IMG/VR virus record: IMGVR_UViG_3300028392_000343
Coordinates: 1-20,486 of that record
Length of the DNA: 20,486 bases
From: a virus
Reading direction: 5' to 3' (one strand)
Position 1 is the first letter of the stretch; every line of letters starts with the position of its first letter. This document shows positions 1-7,035 of the stretch, piece after piece. The notes beneath the pieces were generated by a model. It saw only the letters and a program-made list of their open reading frames with translations, searched no databases and had not been told where the DNA came from. Position numbers and translations under genes: made by a program.

Positions 1-1120
1 AAAGGTTGCTGCTACATGGAAAGAAGAAGTTGACCAGATTGATGAACTGAGTAAAAACACTCTTGGTAGTTATGTCAAGAAATCTTCTGATGCTGCGGAT
101 AAACATTTGAAATTAGCGAATTCGGCCGCACAAAGAAGTAAAACTCCAGCAGATACAAAACAATTCTTGAAGCATTCTGAAAAGTTTGGTAAGAGAACTT
201 CTGGTCTAAAGATGGCTGCTGATAGATTGAACAAAGAAGAAGCAGTTACCGAAGACAAGTGGACAGATATTGCTGTTGGTCCTTGGAAGAAGTCAAATAG
301 AAGTGATTCTTCTGCTGCTTCTGCCGCTGCTAATGCTGCTGGTAAAGGTCTGAAAGGTGTTCAACATAAACTTGATGTTGATAGAAGTAAACCGGGTTGG
401 ATGCTTAGAGCTGATCCAAAGTTGGGTAAGAAAATTCGTGACGCCAAACGCGCAGCTCGTCCTCCACTTTCATCGCCATCCAAAGAATATTTGGACAAAA
501 TTAAGAAGGAAGAAGTTGAACAGGTGAATGAATCACATTATGGCGATATGTCACATGCGGCTAAAGAACTCGTACTTCACGCTGACAATGATGTACATCT
601 TCATCACACCAGTCATGCACCAATAATGCACAATTTGAGTAAGAAGATGAAGAACGGTACATATCATCCAGAAAAGGCAAAGAAGTTATGGGCATATCAT
701 GCTGATCGTGCTGCACAATCTTATGCAAAACATCATGGTGATGGTACTCCTTGGCACAAGATGTTCTCAACTTCTGATAGAAAGGCAGCTGCTTCTCATT
801 GGGAAGATATGCACAGACATCAACTCAATGAAACTATTGAAGAAGCAAAAGGTCCAACTTCCACATATGGTTTAGACACATTTGCACAAGAAGATTCTGT
901 TACACCATTATCTAGAGTAAAGCAATTGGCACGTCATTCAATGACCAAAATAAAGAATGAAATGCTGGGTAAGGCTGGTGCAACTTCAGAGGAAGTTGAT
1001 CCTTCAGTAAAAACAACTGATACACTGAAAGGTCGAGTTAAAGGTGGAGACAAGGACGATGTCGGACCAGGATCAGATGCAAAGTCAACCAAGATAAAAT
1101 TCACTCCAGGACCAAAGTAA
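1..1120 (+). CDS. Conserved T4-like marine-phage protein, C-terminal part (5' end outside window)
   Basis: The reading frame is open from base 2 to the TAA at 1118-1120, so the true start lies upstream; the TTG at 107 is only internal. The protein is basic and rich in Lys, Ala and Ser. Near the N-terminal end seen here it carries a motif (IDELSKNTLGSYVKKSS) that I remember from proteins of marine T4-like phages. A His-rich stretch at about 530-840 (motifs LSKKMKNGTYHPEKAKKLW and YAKHHGDGTPWHKMF) resembles a short domain repeated in many such phage proteins. There is no enzyme motif or membrane segment. It ends TAATG, overlapping the next gene by one base, so the two are probably translated together. 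A virion or head-associated role is possible from context but unproven. Confidence 0.75.
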   Translation, partial: KVAATWKEEVDQIDELSKNTLGSYVKKSSDAADKHLKLANSAAQRSKTPADTKQFLKHSEKFGKRTSGLKMAADRLNKEEAVTEDKWTDIAVGPWKKSNRSDSSAASAAANAAGKGLKGVQHKLDVDRSKPGWMLRADPKLGKKIRDAKRAARPPLSSPSKEYLDKIKKEEVEQVNESHYGDMSHAAKELVLHADNDVHLHHTSHAPIMHNLSKKMKNGTYHPEKAKKLWAYHADRAAQSYAKHHGDGTPWHKMFSTSDRKAAASHWEDMHRHQLNETIEEAKGPTSTYGLDTFAQEDSVTPLSRVKQLARHSMTKIKNEMLGKAGATSEEVDPSVKTTDTLKGRVKGGDKDDVGPGSDAKSTKIKFTPGPK

Positions 1121-2103
1121 TGGACGATAAAGCTGAAAAACTAAAAGCTTTGATCAAAGGAAAAGTTAAGGATCGTCCCACTTTCGGGACTGATCCTAAC
1201 GATCCTTGGTCAGTGAAGTCGAATGTTAACGAAGATGAGAACATATCTGAAGATGAACTTCTCAATCGATATATGAAGACTAGGGGACTCAATCCAAAAA
1301 CTGCAAGTAAAATATCAAAAATCTCGGCATCTAAAACTGGCGATTTTGATAAGTGGAAAAGACAACATGTTAGTGGTGGAAGACTTCCTGTACTCAAGTC
1401 GGAACAAGTCACTCAGAATGCTTCTCCAACATTAAAAAGACAGAGAGTTTTGGATAGAGCATTTAAAAAATCGAAGCCAATTCGAATTTCTGGTCCCGAT
1501 CTGCATAGAAATATTCATCACGGAACAACAACTGAAGAAGTTGACAGAAAAGATACGATCACTATGGATATTCCATTACTGATCAGAGTTCTAGAACTGG
1601 CTAGGGAAGACTTGAAAACTGATATGGATCTACACAGAGTTGTTGAGAAACTTATTGATATTCGCAATAAGGGAACATTAACTATGGATGATTATGATTT
1701 TGTTGCGAAGTTAAAAGAGTCTCTTCAGTTGGAAGATACATTTCAAGACACATATGCTGCAACACAATCAGTTTCTCCTGAAACTTATAACCAAAGCACC
1801 GATGATACAGAAAATTCTGTAACAAAGAAAGCAAAGCTTATTAAGAAGATTCACAAAGAAAGTCGAGTGTTTAATGAGGACTTATACGATCACGAAAAAG
1901 AAGATAAGTCTGTCGAAACACCAGGAAAAAAAACGTCTCAACCAAAGGTCGGAAAGTTACCCGATGCAACTGCTGTATTGACCGGTGGAACCACAGAAAC
2001 TGGAAAGGCGAGAGATGATATTGAGTTGGATCCGGTGATGAAAAATAGACCGGGCAATACTAGTTTTAAAGATCAAACACAAAAAAAGAATATCAATAAA
2101 TAG
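1120..2103 (+). CDS. Conserved T4-like phage protein of unknown function, charged
   Basis: A 327-residue hydrophilic protein that starts at the ATG overlapping the stop of the previous gene (TAATG). The first ~150 residues are basic, with a helical segment around residues 40-80. A conserved block at about residues 150-200 (motifs ITMDIPLLIRVLELARED and LTMDDYDFVAKLKESL) looks like a small helical domain that I recall in proteins of marine myoviruses. The C-terminal ~100 residues are Lys/Asp/Thr-rich and probably disordered. A TTEEVD-type motif is shared with the gene before it, which also fits a common origin of short segments. There is no transmembrane segment or catalytic motif. Function unknown. 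Confidence 0.75.
   Translation: MDDKAEKLKALIKGKVKDRPTFGTDPNDPWSVKSNVNEDENISEDELLNRYMKTRGLNPKTASKISKISASKTGDFDKWKRQHVSGGRLPVLKSEQVTQNASPTLKRQRVLDRAFKKSKPIRISGPDLHRNIHHGTTTEEVDRKDTITMDIPLLIRVLELAREDLKTDMDLHRVVEKLIDIRNKGTLTMDDYDFVAKLKESLQLEDTFQDTYAATQSVSPETYNQSTDDTENSVTKKAKLIKKIHKESRVFNEDLYDHEKEDKSVETPGKKTSQPKVGKLPDATAVLTGGTTETGKARDDIELDPVMKNRPGNTSFKDQTQKKNINK
2095..2102 (+). promoter_or_regulatory. Possible T4-type late promoter (AATAAATA)
   Basis: AATAAATA differs from the T4 late consensus TATAAATA only at the first base, the variable position in the NATAAATA form known from cyanomyoviruses. It overlaps the end of the upstream gene and lies about 35 bases before the Ig-like virion gene, a sensible distance for a late leader. 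Confidence 0.45.
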
Positions 2104-2109
2104 ATAAAC

Positions 2110-2123
2110 AAACTTATAAGTTT
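2110..2123. repeat. Perfect 14-base palindrome before the Ig-like gene
   Basis: AAACTTATAAGTTT is a perfect palindrome in the 33-base gap before the strong ribosome-binding site of the gene at 2137. It could be a weak hairpin in the leader or a protein site. It is not followed by a T-run, so it is not a typical terminator. Confidence 0.4.
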
Positions 2124-2136
2124 TAGGAGATAAAAA

Positions 2137-2838
2137 ATGTCATCTTGGGGAAATTACGATAACGCGGCTAACGCTCCATATTGGGCTGTCAATTCAACAA
2201 TTGCACCCGATAATTCAAATCGTGCAATGCCAACAGCAGCAAATGTTGCTTTATTATATGGAAACACCACACCAAATGTTTACACCACAGACGAAACGAT
2301 TGGTCTGTTTATGATTGATAAAAATGAAGAAGATGTCCTAGAATCAAATGGTAATCCTGCAGCACACACTGGATGGAATATCAGAAAAGAAGGTTCTGGT
2401 GGACGCGCTGGTCGTGTTCAGTGGGAAACATTAGTTGCTATAGCAGATGTACAAAACGATAATAATGCAGATGATGGTACATTGCCTGATATGATTATCG
2501 CATTCACTTCACAACCACAAACCAGCAATAGTGTTGTTGCAAATGGTTCACGCACCGTGACATTCAACGCTACCGCAGCAGCAACAGCTGGAGCTACTGG
2601 TGCAGCCATTTCTTACCAATGGCAGGTTAATGCTGGTGGTGCAACGTGGGTTGATATGTCCAACGGTTCAGGTGGTCAACCTGGTGGTATGACAAACAAG
2701 ACAGGTGTTACAACGAATACACTTGTTCTTACACCAACCAACACCACTGCAAACAATTATGTATTCCGTCTGAAGGCATACAACGCTTCTGCTGGTGCCA
2801 CAACATACTCAGCAAACGGCCAAATTGTTATTTTCTAA
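2137..2838 (+). CDS. Ig-like-domain virion protein
   Basis: A 233-residue protein behind an excellent ribosome-binding site (AGGAGA, 7 bases before the ATG). Residues 1-~105 form a phage-type N-terminal domain that contains the block GGRAGRVQWETLVA, which I recognise from structural proteins of marine T4-like phages. Residues ~121-233 form an Ig-like beta-sandwich: ITS/FTSQPQ-type entry, then SYQWQ with its core Trp, then a Thr/Asn-rich stretch and NNYVFRLK near the end. Such domains decorate capsids and tails and bind weakly to cell-surface glycans. The composition (Asn, Thr, Ala, Gly) differs sharply from the Lys-rich neighbours. It has no signal peptide. It has its own likely late promoter upstream and a hairpin terminator just after, so it can be a single-gene transcript, as expected for an abundant virion protein. 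Confidence 0.8.
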   Translation: MSSWGNYDNAANAPYWAVNSTIAPDNSNRAMPTAANVALLYGNTTPNVYTTDETIGLFMIDKNEEDVLESNGNPAAHTGWNIRKEGSGGRAGRVQWETLVAIADVQNDNNADDGTLPDMIIAFTSQPQTSNSVVANGSRTVTFNATAAATAGATGAAISYQWQVNAGGATWVDMSNGSGGQPGGMTNKTGVTTNTLVLTPTNTTANNYVFRLKAYNASAGATTYSANGQIVIF

Positions 2839-2847
2839 TATTAGTAT

Positions 2848-2865
2848 GGGGACTTTTTAGTCCCC
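2848..2865 (+). terminator. Hairpin terminator after the Ig-like gene
   Basis: GGGGACT, a TTTT loop, then AGTCCCC form a perfect 7-base-pair stem starting nine bases after the stop codon. The T-tail is weak (TTCATTAT), so termination may be partial. The stem ends only six bases before the ATG of the next gene. Confidence 0.7.
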
Positions 2866-2871
2866 TTCATT

Positions 2872-3255
2872 ATGCAAAATTTAACTGAAAATAATTTTCT
2901 GATATATGCAATGAAGTGTTATAATGCACCTCATTGCATTTTATCTGAATTTGAAAGTGATATTAAAAGAACTAAATATCTGAAGAGATTATTTCGCAGA
3001 TATCGAGTTACTAAAATATTAAAGGAAAGATTAATTCTAAATCATATCATTTTATTGAATAATGTTTTTGGTCCTGTACCAACAGCAAGAATATTATTTT
3101 ATAAGACGGATGAACGCGATTATGATATTCTGAAAACATTTCTAGAGTATCTAGATATTATGCCAGACGAAGTTGTTGGTATTAATGGAAGAAATGTACA
3201 TACTTCCGAAATTCCACTAGAACTTAATATTGCAGAGATATTACTAAGCATATGA
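2872..3255 (+). CDS. Conserved small protein of T4-like phages
   Basis: A 127-residue protein, mainly helical and basic. Its pattern (an NFLIYAMKCYNAP-like start, then KRTKYLKRLFRRY, then LKERLILNHIILLNNVFG, then TFLEYLDIMPDE) matches a conserved hypothetical family that I remember from many marine T4-like phages, usually near structural genes. There is no catalytic motif or membrane segment. No ribosome-binding site precedes the ATG, because a terminator hairpin occupies that place. The stop overlaps the next start by four bases (ATGA). The role is unknown; an assembly or head-completion function is only a guess from neighbours. Confidence 0.7.
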   Translation: MQNLTENNFLIYAMKCYNAPHCILSEFESDIKRTKYLKRLFRRYRVTKILKERLILNHIILLNNVFGPVPTARILFYKTDERDYDILKTFLEYLDIMPDEVVGINGRNVHTSEIPLELNIAEILLSI

Positions 3256-3455
3256 AAACATTCAAACAGTTTATTAATGAAGATGGAATGGGTGGCGGAG
3301 CAATTGCCGCGGGCCCAACCAACGTAGTTGGTGGTGGTGCAATTGCTGGTAGCGGGGGCAAAGGAGGTGAACCTGGTGTTGACCTCAGAAAACGTAGTAA
3401 GAAAAACTCAGATCCTAGAATGCCTATGGGCATTGTGAAGAGAAAGGATTATTGA
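3252..3455 (+). CDS. Small Gly-rich conserved phage protein
   Basis: A 67-residue protein that starts at an ATG overlapping the previous stop by four bases. The MKTFKQFINE start is typical of a group of small T4-like phage proteins. The middle is Gly/Ala-rich and repetitive (GGGAIAAGP and GGGAIAGSG are near copies). The end is basic (DLRKRSKKNSDPR). This makes a flexible protein with a short helical N-terminus and a cationic tail. The Gly-rich part is more GC-rich than its surroundings. No function is known to me. The tight coupling with the gene upstream suggests they act together. Confidence 0.65.
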   Translation: MKTFKQFINEDGMGGGAIAAGPTNVVGGGAIAGSGGKGGEPGVDLRKRSKKNSDPRMPMGIVKRKDY

Positions 3456-3655
3456 AAGTATTTTTAATATTATTTTTTGTTATTTTGACATCATGTACGA
3501 ATTATCATGATTATATAATTCATGATTGTGAATTTAAACCGTCAATGCCTGTGTTGGCTTTACACACTCAAAATCAGTCCAATATCTCCTCGGGCGTACC
3601 ATTATCAGATGTGGTATTAGTAAAAGCCGAAGGAGTGACTGTGTGTAAATTCTAG
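3452..3655 (+). CDS. Small lipoprotein
   Basis: A 67-residue protein. The best start is the TTG at 3452, which overlaps the previous stop by four bases; no ATG start keeps the signal sequence. The N-terminus is a classic lipoprotein signal: one Lys, a hydrophobic run FLILFFVI, then the lipobox LTSC with the lipidated Cys at residue 15. The mature part is about 53 residues, with two further Cys residues that could form a disulfide. It converges with the minus-strand o-spanin-like gene, sharing bases 3652-3655. Its place beside lysis genes makes an outer-membrane or lysis-related role possible, but it has no proline-rich spanin feature. Confidence 0.6.
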   Translation: MKVFLILFFVILTSCTNYHDYIIHDCEFKPSMPVLALHTQNQSNISSGVPLSDVVLVKAEGVTVCKF

Positions 3656-3930
3656 TTTCTTTTTGTTGAATCAATAACAACTTCAAGTTGTTCCATATAA
3701 TTCTTCATCAAGGTGTCTCTTGTTATAAGAGTATTCTTTGTTTCTGTTGAAACGCATGACAGTTCAGATCCTTTGACTTTAGGAAATTGCGGTCTAGGAT
3801 CGTGTGATAACGGAACTGAAACATAAACGTATTCGATCTTTGGTGGTGTACGATAAACACAACCACTAGTCACCAAAGAAATTGTCATCAGTAGACTTAG
3901 ATTTTTCAACTTTTTGTTTAGATTTAACAT
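3652..3930 (-). CDS. Lipoprotein, o-spanin-like (Rz1-type)
   Basis: A 92-residue lipoprotein. It starts at the ATG at 3930, behind AAGGTGAAGA. The signal sequence runs over residues 1-23 and ends in the lipobox LVTSGC, with Cys24 lipidated. The mature N-terminus is proline-containing (RTPPKIEYVYVSVPLS, then DPRPQFPKVKG). It is followed by a short helical part (RDTLMKNYMEQLEVVIDST). Outer-membrane spanin subunits have this layout, and the conserved ELSCVSTET/YMEQLE pattern matches phage lipoproteins found next to holin and endolysin genes. It would join the inner and outer membranes for the last step of lysis. Its first 65 bases are nested out of frame in the end of the holin-like gene, an overlap reminiscent of Rz/Rz1. 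Confidence 0.65.
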   Translation of the reverse strand: MLNLNKKLKNLSLLMTISLVTSGCVYRTPPKIEYVYVSVPLSHDPRPQFPKVKGSELSCVSTETKNTLITRDTLMKNYMEQLEVVIDSTKRN

Positions 3931-4186
3931 TCTTCACCTTTATTTCAGTTTTCACTTGTTGTTCTTGAACAACTTCTTGAACTTTTTCTTGTGTGGGTAC
4001 CGGAGGTTTCTTATCCTTTTCAATAAATATACTGATAGCACCAACTAAAGCCATACCTGCTGTTGCAATAGCTTCTTGTTGTTCTGGTTGGAGTACAAAA
4101 CCGCAAGCTGTAACAATCCATATAATACCTCTCCAGGTACTTGGTTCTGATAATCTTGCTATGACATATCCGAATAAATCGCTCAT
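3866..4186 (-). CDS. Holin-like membrane protein with charged tail
   Basis: A 106-residue protein whose ATG at 4186 overlaps the stop of the gene before it by one base (TAATG). After a short N-terminus with the conserved piece LSEPSTWRG there are two hydrophobic segments: about residues 20-33 (GIIWIVTACGFVL) and 40-56 (AIATAGMALVGAISIFI). They are split by a short polar turn (QPEQQE). This is the shape of a class II holin, and this sequence type is common beside phage endolysins. Unusually, a ~45-residue Lys/Glu/Val/Gln-rich tail follows that could form a coiled coil. It might therefore contribute an i-spanin-like function to the lipoprotein nested in its end. No endolysin gene is in the window. 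Confidence 0.65.
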   Translation of the reverse strand: MSDLFGYVIARLSEPSTWRGIIWIVTACGFVLQPEQQEAIATAGMALVGAISIFIEKDKKPPVPTQEKVQEVVQEQQVKTEIKVKNVKSKQKVEKSKSTDDNFFGD

Positions 4187-4446
4187 TATTTTGCCTTCTC
4201 ATCTAGTTTAATATTTGCAGCTCTTTTTGTATAAGTTACTGCCAACTCGATAGCAAGATTCGCTAAACTTTTGGAAAGTTCCAAACCGATAATTTCGATT
4301 TCATTTAAAACACCCGCTCTCTTTTCAGCAGAAGAAATTTCTTTATCGGCCCAGCGTTGTACAACACCGAGAACTCTAGTAAACACATCGGAACCTAAAA
4401 TTAAAGATGCCAACATATTAATTGCTTGTAAAATTATAACAGTCAT
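4186..4446 (-). CDS. Small membrane-anchored protein of the lysis cassette
   Basis: An 86-residue protein. The ATG at 4446 is preferred over the GTG three bases earlier because AAGGAG then lies 7 bases upstream instead of 4. The N-terminus is one hydrophobic segment (VIILQAINMLASLILG). The rest is an amphipathic helical domain (RVLGVVQRWADKEISSAEKR, then IEIIGLELSKSLANLAIELA). I recall similar small proteins next to holin-like genes in several phages, but not a proven function. An antiholin or i-spanin role is possible. It is first in a three-gene minus-strand unit, 43 bases after a perfect late promoter. Confidence 0.6.
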   Translation of the reverse strand: MTVIILQAINMLASLILGSDVFTRVLGVVQRWADKEISSAEKRAGVLNEIEIIGLELSKSLANLAIELAVTYTKRAANIKLDEKAK

Positions 4447-4488
4447 CACATATCTCCTTATTAATTTTGTAAATACCCCAATAAAATA

Positions 4489-4496
4489 TATTTATA
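4489..4496 (-). promoter_or_regulatory. T4-type late promoter for the lysis cassette
   Basis: The minus strand reads TATAAATA, the exact T4 late consensus, about 43 bases before the ATG at 4446. It overlaps the plus-strand copy by four bases in the palindrome TATTTATAAATA (4489-4500). Confidence 0.75.
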
Positions 4497-4500
4497 AATA
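4493..4500 (+). promoter_or_regulatory. T4-type late promoter, plus strand
   Basis: TATAAATA is an exact T4 late consensus on the plus strand, 68 bases before the coiled-coil protein at 4569. With its minus-strand partner it explains the whole 122-base gap 4447-4568, in which I see no other feature. Confidence 0.7.
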
Positions 4501-4568
4501 ATAGGTCCTAATAATAACAAGACACTGAATCCGAAAATATTACTTAAAGAACGATCATTAAGAAAGCT

Positions 4569-4991
4569 ATGAATGATAACAGTGTTACTGAATTAAAGGT
4601 GGATGTGGGTGTGTTAAAATCTCAAGTTGCAACTTTGACCTCTTTATGCGAGAAAATGGATCGCGTTATCGAAAAGATTGTTGATCAACAGGAAAGATAC
4701 ATATCCCAGGTTTATGAAGACATGGAAAAGAGACGGTTGGAAAAGAATACTGAGCTTCGAGAAGTTAATAACAGAATAGATACTGTTATTGATAAAGTAG
4801 AGCTAACAGAAAGACGGATTATGGATGAAATTCGCGATCTTCGGGATCAACTATCAAACAGTTCCCAAAAAGAAGAACAAGCAATAGAAAAATTAAATCA
4901 ATGGAAATGGACAATTGCTGGTGGTATTGTTGCTGTTTCGTGGTTGATTTCTCACTTGGATTTTGATACAATAGCTAAGCTGTTACAATAA
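4569..4991 (+). CDS. Coiled-coil protein with C-terminal membrane anchor
   Basis: A 140-residue protein. Residues ~5-110 are a long, charged helix with heptad patterns (ELKVDVGVLKSQVATLTSL, then IDTVIDKVELTERRIMDEIR), so a coiled coil is likely. Residues ~111-130 are hydrophobic and start with WKWTIAGGIVAVSWLIS, which makes a tail anchor near the C-terminus. I remember this family as a conserved hypothetical protein of marine T4-like phages. The topology (long coiled coil plus one membrane segment) would suit a membrane-bound scaffold or lysis-related protein, and it is driven by the same bidirectional late promoter region as the lysis genes. Function unknown. Confidence 0.7.
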   Translation: MNDNSVTELKVDVGVLKSQVATLTSLCEKMDRVIEKIVDQQERYISQVYEDMEKRRLEKNTELREVNNRIDTVIDKVELTERRIMDEIRDLRDQLSNSSQKEEQAIEKLNQWKWTIAGGIVAVSWLISHLDFDTIAKLLQ

Positions 4992-5006
4992 TTTCTTTGG
5001 TTTGTT

Positions 5007-6023
5007 ATGAGTATATACATTGATCGCAAATATTTGCTTCAGATTTCTTCTAAGCTTCCTAGATTTTCACAAAAAAAAGAAGATCTCTACAATTTCAGAT
5101 GTCCAATCTGTGGAGACTCACAGAAAAACAAAACTAAGTGCCGAGGATACGTTTTTCGCAAGAAGAACGATTACTTCTATATGTGTCACAATTGTGGGGC
5201 ATCCATGTCATTCTACAACTTTCTAGACAAGGTTGATTCCAACCTGATCAAAGAGTACACCCTAGAAAGATATAAGGAAGGAGAGACTGGTACGCACAAT
5301 TACACCAAACCATCATTCGATGAGTTTAAATCAAAACCTATTTTCAAGACAAAAACTAAAATTGATCTGGAAAATATCAATCAGTTGGTTGATGGTCATT
5401 TTGCAAAAGAATATTGCAAAAATAGATTAATACCTGAAGAAAAACTCGAAAATTTATATTTTTCTCCAGATTTCAAAAAATTTATTGAAGAAATTGGTGC
5501 AGAGAAAAAAAATCTTATTGACAATGATCATCGCCTTGTGATACCATTCTATGACAAAGAAAATAATTTGATTGCAGTTCAGGGTAGAGCTCTTGGTGAA
5601 TCCAAGATGCGATACATAACAGTGAAAATACAAGATGACAATCGAAAATTCTTTGGTATCGACAAAATTGATGAAGAAGAACTAATATACGTTGTTGAAG
5701 GTCCTATCGATTCTTTATTTCTCAAAAATGCGGTAGCTACTGCTGATTCGAATTTGTTGTCGATAACAGAAATATACGATAAGTCTAAAGTAGTTTTGGT
5801 ATTTGATAACGAACCCAGAAATAAAGAAATTGTTAGATTGATGGAAAAGGCAGTTGATGGACATTTCAATATCGTAATATGGCCAGAGATGATTACTTGT
5901 AAAGACATCAATGAAATGATATTAGATGGATTAACGGATGAAGATGTACAGGATATTATTGAAAGTAATACATTTGTTAATCTTAGAGCTAAGATGGAAT
6001 TAATTAATTGGAAGAAAGTATGA
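5007..6023 (+). CDS. 61: DNA primase, T4 gp61 type
   Basis: Makes RNA primers for lagging-strand synthesis together with the replicative helicase. The 338-residue length is close to T4 gp61 (342). The N-terminal zinc-binding domain is clear: C32-P-I-C35, C45, then C60-H-N-C63, with the usual GD after the first pair. The C-terminal half holds a Toprim-like catalytic domain: hydrophobic strand, then E231-G-P-I-D235, followed by VVLVFD267 and a CKDINEM motif near residues 298-304. The ATG at 5007 has no good ribosome-binding site. The gene overlaps thyX by four bases (ATGA), so primase and dTMP synthesis genes are translated together. No helicase gene (gp41) is in this window. Confidence 0.88.
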   Translation: MSIYIDRKYLLQISSKLPRFSQKKEDLYNFRCPICGDSQKNKTKCRGYVFRKKNDYFYMCHNCGASMSFYNFLDKVDSNLIKEYTLERYKEGETGTHNYTKPSFDEFKSKPIFKTKTKIDLENINQLVDGHFAKEYCKNRLIPEEKLENLYFSPDFKKFIEEIGAEKKNLIDNDHRLVIPFYDKENNLIAVQGRALGESKMRYITVKIQDDNRKFFGIDKIDEEELIYVVEGPIDSLFLKNAVATADSNLLSITEIYDKSKVVLVFDNEPRNKEIVRLMEKAVDGHFNIVIWPEMITCKDINEMILDGLTDEDVQDIIESNTFVNLRAKMELINWKKV

Positions 6024-6676
6024 ACGTGAATCTTATTGCTTGGACCAGTGATGTTGTCGACCGTGGTCTGGTCGAACAGATTGCTTATGTCGCTCGAGTA
6101 TCGAATCCCTCAAATCAGAACAATGACGCAACAGCCGAAAAGTTGATACAATATCTGATCGATCACAAACACTGGTCACCACTTGAGATGGTAGATGTGA
6201 CTCTTGAGATTGAGACTACAAGAGATATCGCCAGACAGATCCTAAGACACAGGAGCTTCGTTTTCCAGGAGTTCAGTCAACGATACGCAGATCCCACAAA
6301 GAGTCTAGGATTCGTCACCAGAGACGCCAGACTGCAAGATCCAAAGAACCGTCAGAATAGTATTGAAACAGATGATTGGAATTTACAAGATTGGTGGTTA
6401 GAACAACAAGAACTTTTCATAAGAAATGCTCAAGATTTGTATTTAGATGCAGTTGATGCTGGCATTGCAAAAGAACAGGCCAGAGCAGTTCTTCCTGAAG
6501 GACTTACTGTTTCTAAAATGTATATGAAAGGTTCTATTCGTTCTTGGATTCACTATATACAGATACGATCTGGTATCGAAACACAGAAAGAACATCGTGA
6601 GGTTGCTATTGCATGTACCAAAGCAATTGAACCTATTTTCCCTATGATTATGGAGTTTGCAAATGAACAGTTATGA
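6020..6676 (+). CDS. thyX: Flavin-dependent thymidylate synthase
   Basis: Makes dTMP from dUMP with FAD, NADPH and methylene-tetrahydrofolate. The 218-residue protein carries the ThyX signature at residues 76-88: RHRSFVFQEFSQR, with the conserved Ser86 and Arg88. The upstream HWSPLEM (residues 51-57) matches the family H-x-S-x-x-E block. Downstream, the SWIHYIQIRSGIETQKEHRE region matches the nucleotide-binding end. The ATG at 6020 overlaps the primase stop by four bases and is preferred to the TTG at 6008, which would give a short unconserved extension. The 3' end overlaps the MazG-like gene by 14 bases. ThyX frees the phage from the host's ThyA and does not deplete tetrahydrofolate. Confidence 0.93.
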   Translation: MNVNLIAWTSDVVDRGLVEQIAYVARVSNPSNQNNDATAEKLIQYLIDHKHWSPLEMVDVTLEIETTRDIARQILRHRSFVFQEFSQRYADPTKSLGFVTRDARLQDPKNRQNSIETDDWNLQDWWLEQQELFIRNAQDLYLDAVDAGIAKEQARAVLPEGLTVSKMYMKGSIRSWIHYIQIRSGIETQKEHREVAIACTKAIEPIFPMIMEFANEQL

Positions 6677-7019
6677 TGATGTAAAGATTTTTATGGAAGC
6701 TTGTGACCAACTGGAAACTGGTTTTGGTAAACAATCTGAACTTTATATGGAATTAATTACAGAAGAATTTCAAGAATTGATTGAAGCATTTCTTGCAAAG
6801 GATATGGTCGAGATCGCTGATGCTTGTGCTGATCTTAAATGGGTTATTGAAGGTTTGGAACACACTTTAGAAATTCCAAATCAAGAAGTATGGGATGAAG
6901 TATCTCGAAGTAATCTGCAAAAGATTGGTTCTGATGGAAAAGTTTTAAAGAGGGAAGATGGAAAGGTTATGAAACCGGAAGGTTGGACACCACCTGACAT
7001 CAAATCAATTTTTGAATAA
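6663..7019 (+). CDS. MazG/HisE-like nucleotide pyrophosphohydrolase
   Basis: A 118-residue all-helical protein. The ATG at 6663 has GGAG seven bases upstream, inside thyX. The metal-binding MazG-type motif is visible: E-E-F-Q-E-L at residues 33-38, and later E-I-A-D-A-C-A-D at about 50-57, the E-E-x-x-E and E-x-x-D pairs of the family. The second half (GSDGKVLKREDGKVMKPEGW, then PPD) is a conserved tail of phage and bacterial MazG-like proteins. These enzymes hydrolyse NTPs or dNTPs to monophosphate and pyrophosphate. Beside thyX and nrdAB it probably trims dUTP/dCTP-type nucleotides or supplies monophosphates. A role against alarmones has also been proposed for phage MazG. The substrate cannot be read from the sequence. 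Confidence 0.85.
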   Translation: MNSYDDVKIFMEACDQLETGFGKQSELYMELITEEFQELIEAFLAKDMVEIADACADLKWVIEGLEHTLEIPNQEVWDEVSRSNLQKIGSDGKVLKREDGKVMKPEGWTPPDIKSIFE

Positions 7020-7035
7020 TAATTGCGAGAGAGAA

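Noticed and set aside
3485-3519. TTGACA and TATAAT inside the small lipoprotein gene
   Set aside because: Spacing is 23 bases, too long for sigma-70.
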